A stretch of DNA of 64,000 bases from Phoronis australis (GCA_002633005.1 NMRA01000008.1:1724879-1788878); one strand, 5' to 3'. Positions 34,501 to 48,420 are shown, counted from the stretch's first letter. Notes: generated from the letters alone by a model not told the origin. Numbers and translations are program-made.

Positions 34501-37500
34501 AGTTCAGTACTGTAGCTTCCAATGGACAATATTTTGTGAACTTCTAAGTATTCACAACTATTGTATTGGATTTAATGAACATGGTGACTGTGGCAACAAT
34601 TTTTGTCTGAATAGGTTTATAGAATTTACCGTGGTAACATTTTGACTGGTCATTGTAACATGAGAAGGTGATAAGTTGTGAGCACTTTTTATTTTATGAT
34701 GATAGGAACTGAACTTTCAACCCCAGGCGAAAGATGCTCAAAGCCTTTTTTGTAGAACGTTTTCCCAAAGGGTTTAATCGTTGCTTTTTCGACTTTTGTT
34801 GTTGGCTGTATGGAGTATCCTACATGTAGGTGCCAATCTGTCTGGAACCATGCGTGATAGATAGTAGTTTGGCATGCCTCGAGATTGATTTTTATTTCCG
34901 CAATATTGATTTTTATTTCCACAATAAAAACTGCCAGTTTTGTTTTACAGTCTGCATTGTTAGTTCATTGACGTCACAGCAATTTTTCTAGAAATCTTTT
35001 GACTAAAAATTGCTTGAAAGGACGGTACAATTCTTAGTCTAAGTTTTTATTTCAACTATAATGTTTAAGATAGATTTTTAATTAAACAGTCCCTGGCTGC
35101 ATTTTTCATGAACCTGTAACATTTTTGTCGGATTTTGCTTTAGGTATAAAATTGTTGCTGTTAGTCTCCTCATATTTGCTATGAAGAAATTTGAGAAAGT
35201 GTAGTATTTAATTAAAAAGACCCCGTTATATTGCACTGTTTGTGATTTTTTGCAGCGGCTATGCTAAAAGGCACGTGATAGATGGCTTGGAACCAAGAAC
35301 GTTATACTCCTACAGAATACGCTTCATGAGTGACGATGGGAACAGTGAATTTAGTCCAACTACCAGTATTTCTACTGCCAGTAAGTTTAATAAGAGTGTT
35401 AGCATGTGAGTTGGCCGTTTTAATTATGACACATCTGGCTCTCAATTTGTAAATAATCGCCATGTTGTCGGACTTTCTTGCCGGTGTTATCAAGTAGAAT
35501 TTTTAAACATCTTGACCCCTGAATACGTGGCTGTTTTTTCATCATTAGCGGCTGCTGTAAAATTCTCAGTTTGTTTACCTATGGTAAACGCTCTCCTACA
35601 GGACACAATACCGGGTATCTAGACATGTGAAATTTTATTTTTTCATTCTTTTGTAAAAGAATTTAAATAAATTGTTCTATACCATAAATGCCTTAACATT
35701 TGTGTTAAATGAAATTCTCCAGTTACTGGTTTTGCCCCTTTTGAGGCGTGAATGACAAATTTACCCCCACAGCCTCAGTATAACATAGGACTTAGGCACC
35801 AGATCTTAATGGCTAACAAAGTGAGCTATTGTATAAGTTAGGAAAGGCTGTAATAAGTGTGATATTATCTGGTGGTAAACATCAGGGAATAATTGGGCCT
35901 AAATTACTGGTGAATCTATAAACTTGGGTATGAATTTAGAAATTTATAGTTCATTAGTCAACAGCTACAGGTGCACAATACAGTTTCATTGGGCAGTTGA
36001 ACTATGTAAATATGTCTGAGTTTCCAGTTGCCTGTGGGTAACTGACTATTACTGTGTTTAGACCAACTAAACCCAGTTGCCCCTCTTTCTATGTGGAAAC
36101 TGTTACGTAATCATTACTGATTACACCAGACAGTTATAATTGTACAGTTGTAACCCTAGTTTGTGCTTTCAGTCACTGGTGGTCAGTGCTGTTGCTTTTC
36201 AATTCACCTCCCAGTTCCTCGGTGCACCATTATTTCCATTGACATTTGACTGCAGTGCCACCCACTCAGTTATAAGGTTTCCAAGTGCCATGGTCACAGC
36301 GAGTTATAACCTCTCGCTAAACCACCCTCTCAGAGGGTTTGTAATAACGACGCTATATTTACAACTTTTAAAACTTTTAATATGTTCAGGGACTCGAGTT
36401 GTAACCTTTCAATTGATTTGAATGTTATAACCTGATACACCTTGGTGTGAACTGGTTGTAACTGTAGGAACACCAAATGAGACGATGTTTTGTGTTGATA
36501 TAAAACATTCTTGTGAAGTTTCCACTAATTGCTGAGCAGTGTAATCACCATAGAAATCAACTTTTAATTCTGACAATTATATTTAAGAGAAATTAGTGAC
36601 GAATTGCCATAGGGCCTTTATAGACCTGCTTATTGGTGTGTAAGAAAATCGTTATTCAGAACTATTATAATTATAGCATGTGATCAGAGCCCTCGTTCAT
36701 TTGTGAGGGGAAAGGTGCCTGACTGCCTGTGCCTTCTGAGGGGGAATTGTTCCGGTGATGGGAAAATTGTCTCTTCCCATGGTCACCATCAATAGTACGA
36801 CCACCCCCTTTGCTTCCCCATAACTGAGCTCTGCCTCAACTTTCCAAAACCTTACATTTTCTACTGTTACAAATCGTTGCCTGCAGGACTTACAACTGAT
36901 TCTACCTGGAGAGGAATTTTTGAGCCTGATAAGGAGGATTTGTCATTTTGATCAAATATTTTTAGAGGGGTCTGTGGGGCCGATATTCGATCCTACAGTG
37001 AGGGATAGAGTGCTCTTATAGTGATCCTCTTGTTTTGATTGTTATCCTGTGATTTATTGCACAAAAAATTAATAAAAGTTTTTTTGTTGTTTTTTATTAG
37101 GGATTTCAGTCATTTACTAATTGTCATCACTATCTCAGATATTCTGTCTTCCACTCTTTCTGTCCAACCTTTCAGTCCTAATGTATGATAACCTGTGTGT
37201 AAACCCAAATTTGCCATTCTTCCATTGTGACCTCATCCAATTACAGTGTTCAACAGGCTTCTATATTGTATAAACACCCCAAACTAATATTGGTCTCTAG
37301 GTAAACACAATTCTCTTTGCAGACTGCTTGCTCCTGGGTGTGTGTTTAGCATGCTGGCTTACACAATGTACACAGTGGATTGTGAATACATCATATCTAG
37401 CCTATTGAATGACAATGCCTTTAAAATGTGGGCCAATATAAGCTTTTCAGCTTAATAAATATCACTGGCTGTGATGCCAGCATGTCTAATATTCAGTCTG

Positions 37501-40500
37501 TGGATAAGAACATAAGATTTAGGACACTGTGTCTTTCTAATCAGAGACTTGTTATTCATTGAGGAGATAGCACCAGAAAGGCCCAGGGGGGAAATCTCTT
37601 TAAAGTGGCTATGCTCCTTCCATCCAAGAAGTTAAACCAACTTTTCATTGCAACTAAGTGTTAACCTGGTGTCGTCATGTTTCTTATTCAGATAAAAATT
37701 GCTTTGCGGGCTTGGAAAAATATTTTTCTCCTTGTGGTGACAAGCCAATTTGTTGAACCTCAGGTTTAAAGCAATAATGACTTGTCAGTTATTTCCAAGC
37801 TCACAAATTACTTCTAATCTGATTAGTAAGGGACAAATTGAAACCAATTAATCAAGCGTATTGGTTGAAATTAAATGCTAGTTTTTTTATGAGAGGCAGG
37901 TTTATGGCTGATTTTATAGCCTGAACAGAAAGCTGGGCTGTCATTAAGAAACCCAGTACAGATAAAAATTGACCATGGTCTGATGGTCTGATGGTTGGAG
38001 TTTAATGTGAACACAATAGCCCATTGAATTCACTCCAGCTTCTTGGGCTGCTTGGTCAACAATGGAATACTTTATGACACCTCAATGTGTCATAAAACTA
38101 TATGCCTGTTGACTGTTGGCAGCACAGCCTGATGGCTCTCTATTGTGTTGGCAGGGAATAGATGAAGTTATTGAAACTTGCACTTCAGTGGACCAAGTTA
38201 TTTAGGTTTTGGCTTTAATTTTCATCCAAGGTCTTATTTTAGGATAAGTCTGTCCTTTGTTCTTCATGAAAAGAATCCTGTGTTGACACCCTTACTGGTT
38301 GAGATTGGGCAACTTGATGGGTTTGCACACCTGTCAGGAATTTCCCCAGTTCAGATCAATAGACACCATGCCATTGTGGTTAATTAAATCACCTCAGGCT
38401 GCTTATTGTTCTCGGTGATAGTGAGACCATCATAAACACATTAGGGGTGACAATAGTATTTTTAAATTTTCACTTTGAAAGTTTGGAAATAGCATATTTT
38501 AATAATTCGCAAAAAGCACACGTGATTAAGTTTTTGGATTTTGAAAATTGGACAAGGAATGTGACTTTTACAACCCAAAACGTTTGTTTAATGTTGCAAT
38601 AACATGTTCCTCATTAATTCTGCTGGGTGTGCAACATAATTAGACCAATCACCAAACCACCAAGCAGCAGTTGGATTTTGAGGTAAACCAAGTGCCATCA
38701 TACAATTCTTGGCATGTAATCGAAAATATTGTTATTCTTTCTGCAAGCAACCATTTATTTATACAATCCTTTATGATTAAACAGTCTACAGTAAAAAAAA
38801 TCTACAATTTGGGACAAAAGTAGTTGTTGAAATTGCTCTACTTCTATTTTTCAGAGGCTAATACCACGTTGTTGCAAATGCTCAATGTTTTACCAAATGT
38901 TGTTTGACAATAGCTACGCTGTGCTGACAGCTAAGTAAATATTCCTAAAAAGTTACTTTTTTGGAGAAATTTAACAAAATGAAATTTCACCTGTCTACCA
39001 TATTTTGTCCCGAACTGAAGAATTTTGACAGTAATTCAATTCAACTGAAAATACCTGGCATCAGCCACGTTTTCAGGGTGAAGAATTTCTCAGTGTTGAA
39101 AGTCAAGATTTATTGTTGTTATATTAATTTTGTGAGTTATGTTGTTGTTTTTTTTCCTTAGAGGCCCCACTGACTGGAGAACAACTACACTCGGCTGTAA
39201 ACATGAATGACCCAAACAGGATAGAGTCTATTATGGAGACAGGGTAATGATCAAACTTTGTAATCCATTATTTTGTGTATTGATTTTAATGCAGTCTATC
39301 TAATTAAACTTTAATGTGTGTTAACTTTTGACATATTGTTTGCAGTTTACTCGCCTATACATTTATTATTCACTAAAGTGACTGAATGCAATTGAATGCA
39401 ATACAAATTAAAACAAGTCTCTTGGGCTATAAGCTTCCTAGTAATACAAATTAACATATAAGCAGTTATATATAATGCAGGCTACTCTTGCGACAATCTA
39501 GGGCCCTAGTCAAAAACTTCACAAGATCTTTTGGATAATTTAGGAGCAAGTCTAGAAGAGAGAATTCACTTGGGAACTGCGTTTTTAAACGATTATATCT
39601 AGTGCATACAAAAATATAATGTATTCCGTCTTCAGTTAAATTTCGGTTACACATTTTAACGTAACCTTTCGTTTAATGGAGTTCCTGAAAACCTCCTTAA
39701 TTCTTCCTCATGTAGTGGAAATGATAAAGTTTTCATTGTAACTCTACAGAAGATTGGAGTTTTAAAAAATCTCTCCCTTTAAAATGCTGTTTTAGGACAT
39801 TGTTGTTTGCGTAGTAATATGATAAAATGTACGACTTATTGAAGACAAAACTATTCTTAAGCTGCTCACAAGTTTTTTGTTTTTGGTTTTTGTAACTCTT
39901 GTTGCTGTGGGTAAACACAAAACTATGTGAGCCCAGGAATTAGAGATTTCAGTAGCAAAAGGTGTGTGTTAAAATTTGAAGTAAGGTGCAGAAATGGTTA
40001 AATTTGTTTGAGAATATTACATGCACCCTAATGTAAATATAGTGTATCGCAGCAGCAAAAAAACGAAGAATGTTGCTCGGGATGAAAAGCAACATTTAAC
40101 TCTGGTTATGAGAACTGTAAGGCATCAAGAAGTCCTCGCTAGTGTGTATACCTGATGGATTTGAAGTCTGTGGCTATCAAATGCTTAATGGTCTGATATA
40201 ATGTGCCTGAATTTTGAGAACCAGTTTTCTCCTCTGAATAACGGGCATCAAACTGGTTCTCAAAAACCAGGCACGTTATATCAGACTATTGCCATCAAAT
40301 GTCCATTAACGTGCTGTCCTTTTGATCATGATTCATAGTTTATTCATGAAGCTTTATTCCTTTCAGTGAAGTTAACATAGAAGTCACCGACAAATATGGT
40401 TTCACGCCTCTTATGGTTGCTTCTCAGAAAGGATTTACGGAGTAAGTGTCTTTTTGCTGTAATTGATATTTTAAGATAAATCAAGCGCTACGTCAGAGTG

Positions 40501-43500
40501 TCAAAATTGGCCAACTTCAAAGTAGGATGAAATAAGAATATGGAACAGTTTGTTAAGCTAAAACTAACGCGTACAATACAAGGCAAATGTAATCTGACAA
40601 AATACCGTTTTGCTGGCATCATGGGTAATTCTGTTAGCACAAAAATGACTGATAATAACTGTTATGGCAGCAAAATTCTGATTACGGAATGACTCGGCCA
40701 CTTTACTAACTCTCCTGTTAATTCCTCCGTGTTGTCGATTGCGAAGGGAGACAACTCTGGCGTTGAATTCAGCTTCTACCCAGCCATCACGACGGGAGAA
40801 TTCACGATAATTTTGTCCAAATACTTTAGCTTGTTAGAAGTTATGAGCTCAGTTTCACCTCTGTGTAACCATAGAAAAGCAGAAGTGTTAGCTTGCGCCA
40901 TTTCACGACTTGGTTTCTTATGACCATTGCAAAATAAATCAAAAACTTTTGACAATTGTCGTTGTGGGAAACTGTGTCTCAAGGTAATAGTCAGGTCACC
41001 AAACAGCATTGAAACAAAACTGCACTGTGAATGAAATTTTTGTAGATGTATTTGCATGCTCCAAACTATGCTAATGGAGAACAGGAACTAAACGACAATG
41101 CTATTTTAACATAATCTATGATAAACAAAGTGCAGTTGTATTCATTGGTAACTTGTAAATGTGAAAACAAAAATTTATGCAGATAGGTGAACTTTGCACT
41201 ATTGACATACCTAGTGCGTTCACGTAGCCCACATCATGCAGTGTTATTCCCCAGCACCATGTCACGATACTTACTGTACATGATTCATTGATTTGCAGCA
41301 GATCATTTTCACTACATAACTCGTTTTTGGCAACTTTCAACCTATTTCATATTCACATTCATTTGCCTCTATATGTTGTGTTTCTAGCTAATTTGGCCCA
41401 GCAGTCACAGAGATAATAACTATGTAAATGTTATTGGATGCTTTCTGATCATATGCTTGTTGTTTTTCAGTTGTGTTGAGAAGTTGCTTGACTTAGGTGC
41501 TGATGTGGATGGAGTGAACGATGCAGGGAAGACGGCGTGAGTACTACAGTGCAGGATCCTTGTTGATATTAAAATAACACACATCCCTGTTTTACCCTGT
41601 TAACAGGATGATGCTAAAATAACACATTGCCCTGTTTTACCCTCATATAGTTCTCTACCGGTATCTGATCCCGCATGATCAGTCAACACATTGCTGTAAT
41701 TTGAATGTCTCCCATGGTGCTTTGTCTCTACCGTACGCTAAGGCCAAGTCTAAACCAATGTTGACCTCTGTTTGACAATAAGGCTGAAAGCTACAGAACT
41801 GTAATTGTTGTTCATTGTTTATACGCCACCTGTTGGTCAAGTCTTATAAAATTCTGATTTCAAATCTGAAATGCCTGATGTCCTAATTGGGCTCGAAACC
41901 TGCGTGTAACACGTACTCACTGATTTCGGCATGTAGAAGGATTATTTTTCGTCATACGTTTGTATGGACTCAGAGGGAGGGATGGAATTGTTGTTATGGA
42001 GAATTTAGTAATTCTAATCATTGACAAGTCTAAATACCAAACACAGTGGTCTCAACTAGGACATGTTACACAGCCTCTCCCCTTATCACGTTCATTCTCC
42101 CTCCCCTGTTTATTCCCACGTGCCATTCATACATATTCTGTCTGTATTTTATCTCGGGCTTTGAAGCTCGACTCGGAAATTGACCGACTGCATGCCATGC
42201 TTTGAGTAAACTGTCAAATCTGTACTGAAATCGTGCAGCACGATTGGTAAAATTTAGTGTTCCAATCAAATCTTGAGTTCGGAGATTGGATCCTGTGCTC
42301 TGATTCTTCAGCTTACCCGAGGATAAACTTTATTTTGTTGGTTGGCAGGTGGGTGGGTGGGTAAGTGGTTCGGCGGGTTTAACTGAATTTCAATTCTGTA
42401 ATAACAGTACAATTCTAGACAGTGCAAAATTGTCCATTCATAGTTTTTGTATAGCTATGGAAACTAAAGATGGTTGTTACTTCTGCTTTTGTTGCTATTC
42501 TAATCATGGTAAACTGAGGTTTAATTATTAAACTAATTTCCATTCATATGCATGTTATGAAGTTTTTAAATTACCGGTAATATGAAACAAAAAAGTATTT
42601 TCAATCAATATTTCATTACACCATGCGATCATGTGTACATTGCAGGTTAATGTTAGCATGCTTCAGCGGTCGTCTGCCAGCAGTAGAGACTCTGCGTGAA
42701 CATGGCGCATCATATACTATGCAAGACAAAGGTGGCTCCACCCCACTTCACTGGGCGGTCGACGGCGGCAATTGTGAACTCATCGAGTGGATGCTAGACG
42801 ATGGCGCTGATGTTAACCTAAAGTCCGGAGAATCACAGTGGACTCCCTTGCTTCGAAATGGTATTGTTCCATCTACATAAAGAATTTGTATGGTCTCTTA
42901 CCAAAAACTAAATGAATGCGTTTTCAAGTCTGAGCAGATTTCAAGTCTAAACTTTGTGTCAACTTCCAAACTTTGAAACTTCCACATCCGGTAAGTTAGT
43001 CAAACTTAGATTAAGATCACTTTCTAGGAGGAGACTTAAGGCAACTTGAAGTTTTATCTTAAAATGGACTTAAGTTTAAGATTTGTAATAGCTAAGTCAA
43101 TTTTCTTGGTACTGACTCCTGGCCTCTGAATGCAGGTGAACTTGGTGGGCTAGTCTTTGAAGTAATGTCAGTAAATGGTTTGTTAACAGCGGCTGTTAAG
43201 GGTGACCCCCAAGTGGCCAAAATGTTGCTTGATCATGGTGCCAACATTGATGACAAGGACGTTGATGGCAAAACACCTCTAATGATGGCGGTGATCAATG
43301 GAAACACAGCATTAGTGGAGTTACTGCTAAATAACAACGCTGACTTGAACGTTCAAAATGAGGTGAGTAGTTGACTATCGTAGAAGGTATTCCTTGAATT
43401 TTGGTTATAGTAATGTTCAAGTATATGTACGCCTTTTTTCAGCCAAAAGAATCCTGGTAAACATTCTGTTGTGTATCGTGAAACTCTCAGCGTCACACTA

Positions 43501-45396
43501 CAATCGTCCATGCATGTCTTTCTCTTATCAAAGTAAGAGAAGCTTTGGATGGGCCGAAACAGGCAACCTTGGCCAAAAACATTAGTTACTTTAAATGCAA
43601 AGCCGCCCATTTTTTATAAAGCTCTTAATTGGTTTCCACATGATTTTTTCCTGTTTTTGGCGATCATATTCTGAAAAGTATGTTTGCGGGGTGACAGGGC
43701 TCTTACTGTTTGGCGATATGTTAATGGCTCTGCTAAGCTGTGGGTGTTACTTTGTCTTTCTGACTCACAACACTGGATCACGTTAGCAGTACTAACGAAA
43801 TTATAATGAAAATTGGTTATTATGCAAAATTTGGTTTTTGGAAACTTGCTTTCACAGCTATGGCTATGAAATGTCTCAACTTTCAACTTTCAAATGTACA
43901 ATGTTTGTTATAAATGGTGACGCGTTTATTTCAATTATTTACGTTATTACATCGTGTAATGGATTTGAAAAGTGATGTTTTCATATTGTTATTTCTTGTT
44001 CCCTTTGCATTTCAGTTTGGCAAGTCAATATTTGAAATGGCACAGACTATGGATAAGAGGGTGAGTTTTTGGAGGGTGACTTTATTTTGAACCTTTTTAT
44101 TAAATATTTTGTTTAAATTTTTTGTAATACCATTTTGTTAGCCAGATTGTCAATCTGGGCTTGGCTGTTTAAAACCCATGTGAGTAATAAAACAATTATC
44201 TTCGCTCAAGGGCCGTAAATCTGTTGTTAATGTGTTTGCTTAGAGAGGCCTACTAAGACAGTCGCATAGCTTAGAGCTGCCTTCACAAAGAACTGCTTTC
44301 ACTCTCCTTGCATACCAATTTCAAAAGGCTGCCCATGATTCTAAGCCACTATTCGGACTGGTTATCTGGGGCGTATCCAAACATTCTCACGTGTGTGTGC
44401 TTGTTAGGGCCGGTTATGGTGCTCAAGCAAACGAGCATGGGGGAACTTGATTTTCAACAATGTATTGTAATTGTAAATGAACAAACAAACCATCACCACT
44501 ATCATTTAAGGTGGATGACTAGATATCCTGTTGGAGCAAACATAGTGCAGGCCAAAATAAAAATAATCAGACACAATGACCCTGAAGTCACTGTCACAAC
44601 CCTCAGTGACATGACAGCTGCAGAGCAATAGTGGACTTCCCCATCATGACGTTGAAGCAATATTTTCTGATTCCGTGTAACCTGTAGTGTAAAGTCTTCC
44701 TACAGGTGGTGTTGGTGATCACTATTTCGACTGTGTTACACTGACTTGTAGCGCCACCTGTCATGTTGACATTATTTGCTCCTGAGGAATCTCTCAAACA
44801 TCCATGTAGATGTAGCACTGGAACAGCGCTCAGTGCCTGCTACTGTCCAATGCTCACAGACTAACTCTTAAGAGTTAAGCACAAATTGTCCAAGTAAACC
44901 AAAAGTCTGACTTCTGCGCGTTCGACTTTTATATCATTTAGACAAGGTGAAAAGACTGTTTAATTTGAACCATCTATATTCATCACTTTATGTTTTTATA
45001 GTACCTGTTTACCTTGGTGTATTAGGCCAAGAGAAGCATAGTTGGTTCTGGTCTCTACCCTGATTCATTCTGAGACCTGTGCTCACTGATAGCTAAATAA
45101 CAGTAAAAAAAGTTTTTAACACCATGATTTAACAAGCGGTGAGTAAAAAAACAAATTCTGGAACAGTTTTGCTTGTCTTAGGTGGATTTTCTTTTTTTTT
45201 AAGTGAACAACACCACTGAATGGATTTTCCAAAATAACAGAGACCTGAATCAACTATTCATTTTTAGCCTTATGGTTGATACTGTTATCTAGGATTGTTA
45301 ATGTCTTTTTTATTTCAGTTGGTGATTCGGACATTAGAAGATTTTATGGTGAAGAACAACATGATGAGTCAACACAAAATCTCCCCTCCTAAGTGA
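28568..45396 (+). CDS. FANK1: Fibronectin type III and ankyrin repeat protein FANK1
   Basis: In mammals FANK1 is expressed in testis and other ciliated cells. Ten coding exons: 28568-28574, 33951-34125, 35256-35380, 39162-39243, 40367-40441, 41471-41536, 42646-42860, 43190-43362, 44016-44060, 45319-45396. All joins are in frame with GT-AG borders, giving 346 residues (human 345). One FN3 domain (about 4-102) carries the family signature VGKVTHHSVELTW and GYAKRHVIDGLEPRTLYSY. It is followed by about six ankyrin repeats (about 110-320): YGFTPLMVASQKGFTD, GKTALMLACFSGR, GGSTPLHWAVDGGNCE, QWTPLLRN, DGKTPLMMAVINGN and FGKSIFEMAQ, ending in a short basic tail. Exon 1 codes only Met-Ser plus one base and is separated by a 5.4-kb intron. 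The start context ACCATGT is strong. Domain order and length are as in vertebrates, so I am confident of orthology. Confidence 0.95.
28756..28866. repeat. Dimeric GC-rich element, copy 1 (FANK1 intron 1)
   Basis: Two direct units about 75 bp apart share CACTGAAATAAGT and a GGGGAC-type stretch, around a CCATGGAATCCATGG palindrome. The reverse complement matches the element at 50703-50848 in both units and in the central CCCAT...ATGGG segment. It is an unclassified dispersed element. Confidence 0.55.
30560..31145 (-). repeat. About 585-bp dispersed repeat, copy 2 (FANK1 intron 1)
   Basis: This is the inverted counterpart of 15105-15620. It contains a 123-codon open frame on the plus strand (30504-30875), but copy 1 has a stop in the corresponding frame, so I treat the frame as chance within a repeat. 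Confidence 0.6.
34275..34350 (-). repeat. tRNA-like SINE remnant, minus strand (FANK1 intron 2)
   Basis: The reverse complement has an A-box-like AACTCAGTGGTTAAAGC and a B-box-like TTGATTCCCAGTTGGGG about 40 bp apart. The anticodon arm is not clearly formed, so I call it a SINE or tRNA pseudogene. Confidence 0.5.
39466..39720 (-). mobile_element. LINE ORF2 C-terminal fragment, minus strand (FANK1 intron 4)
   Basis: The minus-strand frame holds MCNRNLTEDGIHYIFVCTRYN followed by …FLTRALDCRKSSLHYI. It resembles the C-x-N-x-E/D-H-x3-C-x2-Y zinc-knuckle-like end of CR1/jockey-type LINE ORF2 proteins. It is 5'-truncated and dead. Confidence 0.5.
40187..40290. repeat. Hairpin repeat with 41-bp arms (FANK1 intron 4)
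   Basis: 40187-40227 and 40250-40290 pair at 37 of 41 positions around a 22-bp loop. The arms start AATGGTCTGATATAATGTGC and end GAGAACCAGTTT. Part of the sequence (TTTGAGAACC, TTTTCT, GAATAACGG) recurs in the exon-like segment near 6341. Confidence 0.8.
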
Positions 45397-48300
45397 AAAA
45401 ACAGCGGCCTCTTTTCCTTTGCCTCATCTGGTGTAAACTTTCAATTTCACAACACAGATATAAGTGCAAGGTTGTCATTTTTCAGTTTTGAAATCTGAAT
45501 ACGCATTCCAAAAAGTATATTGTTCAATGACAGCTTTTTATTAGTGATATTTCTTTTATACTTGATTTTGTTAAGAAATTGGCAAACTCTAATGCCACTT
45601 TAAATCTGCTGTGTTATGTTGGAAGTCGAAGAATCCTTACCTTTTCTGTTACTTTTTTGTTGTACATTTAACTCTCAATGCACCCATGTTCTGTTGAAAC
45701 TATTTTGTTTTAAAAACTCAGCATTATAAGTTTGGTCTCAGCTTGTTTTTTGCTTGGATTTGAAGCCCTCTCTTTGCTAAGAAGAATTGGCGGGTCATTA
45801 TTGGTTGAGACCAGGCTCAGTAATCTGGTCGTCACGGCAACTTGTAAGTTGTTCAGCTACAAGGAACTCTCAATTTTTACTAAGGTCAAATCTTCCCTGG
45901 AGTAGAGGTCATTTCTTATCTGAGGAGTTTGAGCTGAAGCTAATTTTATGTTGATAAGTGGTTTAATTGAGGGTAAGGGTTTCTGATAGAAGAGATTCAT
46001 TGGGATTTTTAAGTTCAAACAGTCATTAAATAACAAGCATCTGTTTTTTATGCTTTTCTTTATTCTAGTCCCAGAGTTTGAGAATCTGGACGTTTGTTTT
46101 GCAAATTTGTCCATTGTCCACATTTTTTCATGTTCAGTAATTTTCACAGTTGCTAGATGTTTGCGATTTCCAAAGAACATGCTGTGCTGTTATAAAGTTT
46201 TGAGGTGTTTCGAAAAATTTTTGGGCGGTTGTTTTTATAACACTGTCATTCCTTCATTAAGATTGCATTGGAGAGACTTGTTATTAACATTAGAACCAAA
46301 TCGCTCTTAAAAGCGGTGTCAGTCCTTGTTTTTGCATTTATTCAATTAATTTAATTTATCTTATATTGCGCATTATGATATCACATTCCAAAAAATTCAA
46401 AATTTATAAATATGTATCTATGCTTATTTTCTGCTACATTTGCTCCAACCTTTTGTCAGTTCTTCTGAGTATAGAACTTCTGAGTAGGCAAGGTGAGTTG
46501 AGCTGTTCTCACTCATGGGATTGTGGAGGTTATTAATTGATATCGAACAGTTATTGAAGATTCTGAATGAGCATAATGCCCTCCTTGTAGTTAAAGTGTT
46601 ATTTCACAGTAATGAGACTGCATGCTAGTACATGTGCCTTGCCCATTTTCCCATTTTGTGAGGTGCTGTAAGGTCAAGCTAGTACAATACAAAGTCTTAA
46701 TAGCTAATGCAGTCTTGCAAAGTGGCCACTGCTGAAACCAATAGGACAGTTTTCTTGAATGTTGAATTACGGGTGAACATGGTGAATGTAAAATTGCTAT
46801 TTTTGTTGTATGTGCCATGAGTAGCTGCTGCTGCTAAACACGCCTCTTTTTATATCTCTTCAAATTCTACTGCAATCAAATCCACCCTATTTTCACGAGT
46901 GTAGTGTAGATTTTGCACCAAGGTTGCACGTGTTTTGTTTCATTGGCCCGTAGTCTTGGAGTAGTTGAAAATTTGTCAAAGATCGCGAAAAGTGTGGCAC
47001 CTGGGATCAGTTGTAGCAAGCAGTGGTTGACACTTGGATGGCGCAAAAATTGGGTTAATCTTGCTCATTTGCGTTCAGACGGAATGACAAATTGCCGACC
47101 TGGTTTCTCCCTCACACACCAAACATTGTCACCTCCAGTGTTCTGTTCTTGCAGCAAGATGTTTTTCCTAACGTTTTTCTCTTTCTCCTAAGTTCTCGTT
47201 TATAGACAGATCTGAGCCTACACTGCATGGTGTCATTCACCAAGCACATGCAACACTTCTTAGAATTAAAGAGTGAAAAGAGTTGCTGTTTATTACGTAA
47301 CAGACTCTGTGTTTGCTGGAATGGAATTGGGGTGCATGAGAAAAGAAATTAGTTCTTAAGATAAAAATTGCAATGGAATACTGCTTTGAGGATGCCGGCT
47401 ATCCCTCATCGAGGAAAATAGTCCACCTTCAAAATCCACGAATCTAACTCCTTCTGACTGCTTGGCCACGGGTCTGTTTTATTACTATTAAGTTAGTAGT
47501 GTTTAAAACTCTAGTTTCATTTTTGTTTTTGGCGATTGTTGGCCATGATATTGCCAATACCACCAGTGCTTTAAGATTTCTGCATTGCACGAGCAGTTAA
47601 GTGAAAAGACGTGTGTATTCGTGTTTAACAGTCACGTGTGGACATGACGTGATATCAAGACCACCCAACTTTACTGCCATACTCGACCTCGCATAAATTG
47701 CCATCGGTGAATTTCGTGAGGCACTCGCTTGGATTGTCACTCAAATGTGCCAGTGGCACAATCTCATTTCGAGTTCAATTTCGAAGTGAAGTTTTCTGGT
47801 TTCTGATCCAGATGAAGAGACATGTCTACCTTTTGGTGAAATATGAATGAAGTCGATTTTCTTTTAGCCCTACCCAATATTGCTGGGTCAGACCGTACCA
47901 ACGAATTAGAATCTGTAAATTGCATGTTAAGCCAGCCTGACTGGCACTGTTTTCTCATTCTCTGGCATATAATTAAACTGTCTAACAGTGAGGTCAAAAG
48001 TTATAAAATAATCATTTTGTGGACAAGATCCGTTTAAGTAAATGAATTTCAGGGAATTTCTACTTAGTACTGAGAAAGTTTTTTTTTACCAGGAAAACTG
48101 CATTTGGCCTTTTTCGTAATTACGAAATGGGATGGATTACTGAGACTGGTCAGTCGGTGCCATAGAAATGGCTAAGTTTTTGGTCTTTTACCGTGATATT
48201 GATGTTAACTGTGATATATGAATTGCAAAATTATTGCCACTGAGATCAAACTTGAGCTGTGACAACTGTGCCCACGGCTTATAACTGTGACTTTAGGTTA

Positions 48301-48420
48301 TAGTTTAACACGTACTAGTACTGTTTGGTGCCAGCATTCGGTGGTCTTAATGGCTTACTTCTTCCACTGTTTTGTCCTAAAGCTTGTATTTGTGTAAATA
48401 AATATTCTGTTGGTTACCAC
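45397..48420 (+). other. FANK1 3' UTR and downstream sequence
   Basis: There is no further coding exon that I can support. An AATAAA at 48397-48402 is the first canonical hexamer I found after the stop; an ATTAAA occurs near 47262. So the 3' UTR is either about 1.9 or 3.0 kb long, or uses a non-canonical signal. A diverged copy of the TTGAGAYCAG repeat lies at about 45790-45850, just 0.4 kb after the stop. Confidence 0.35.
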
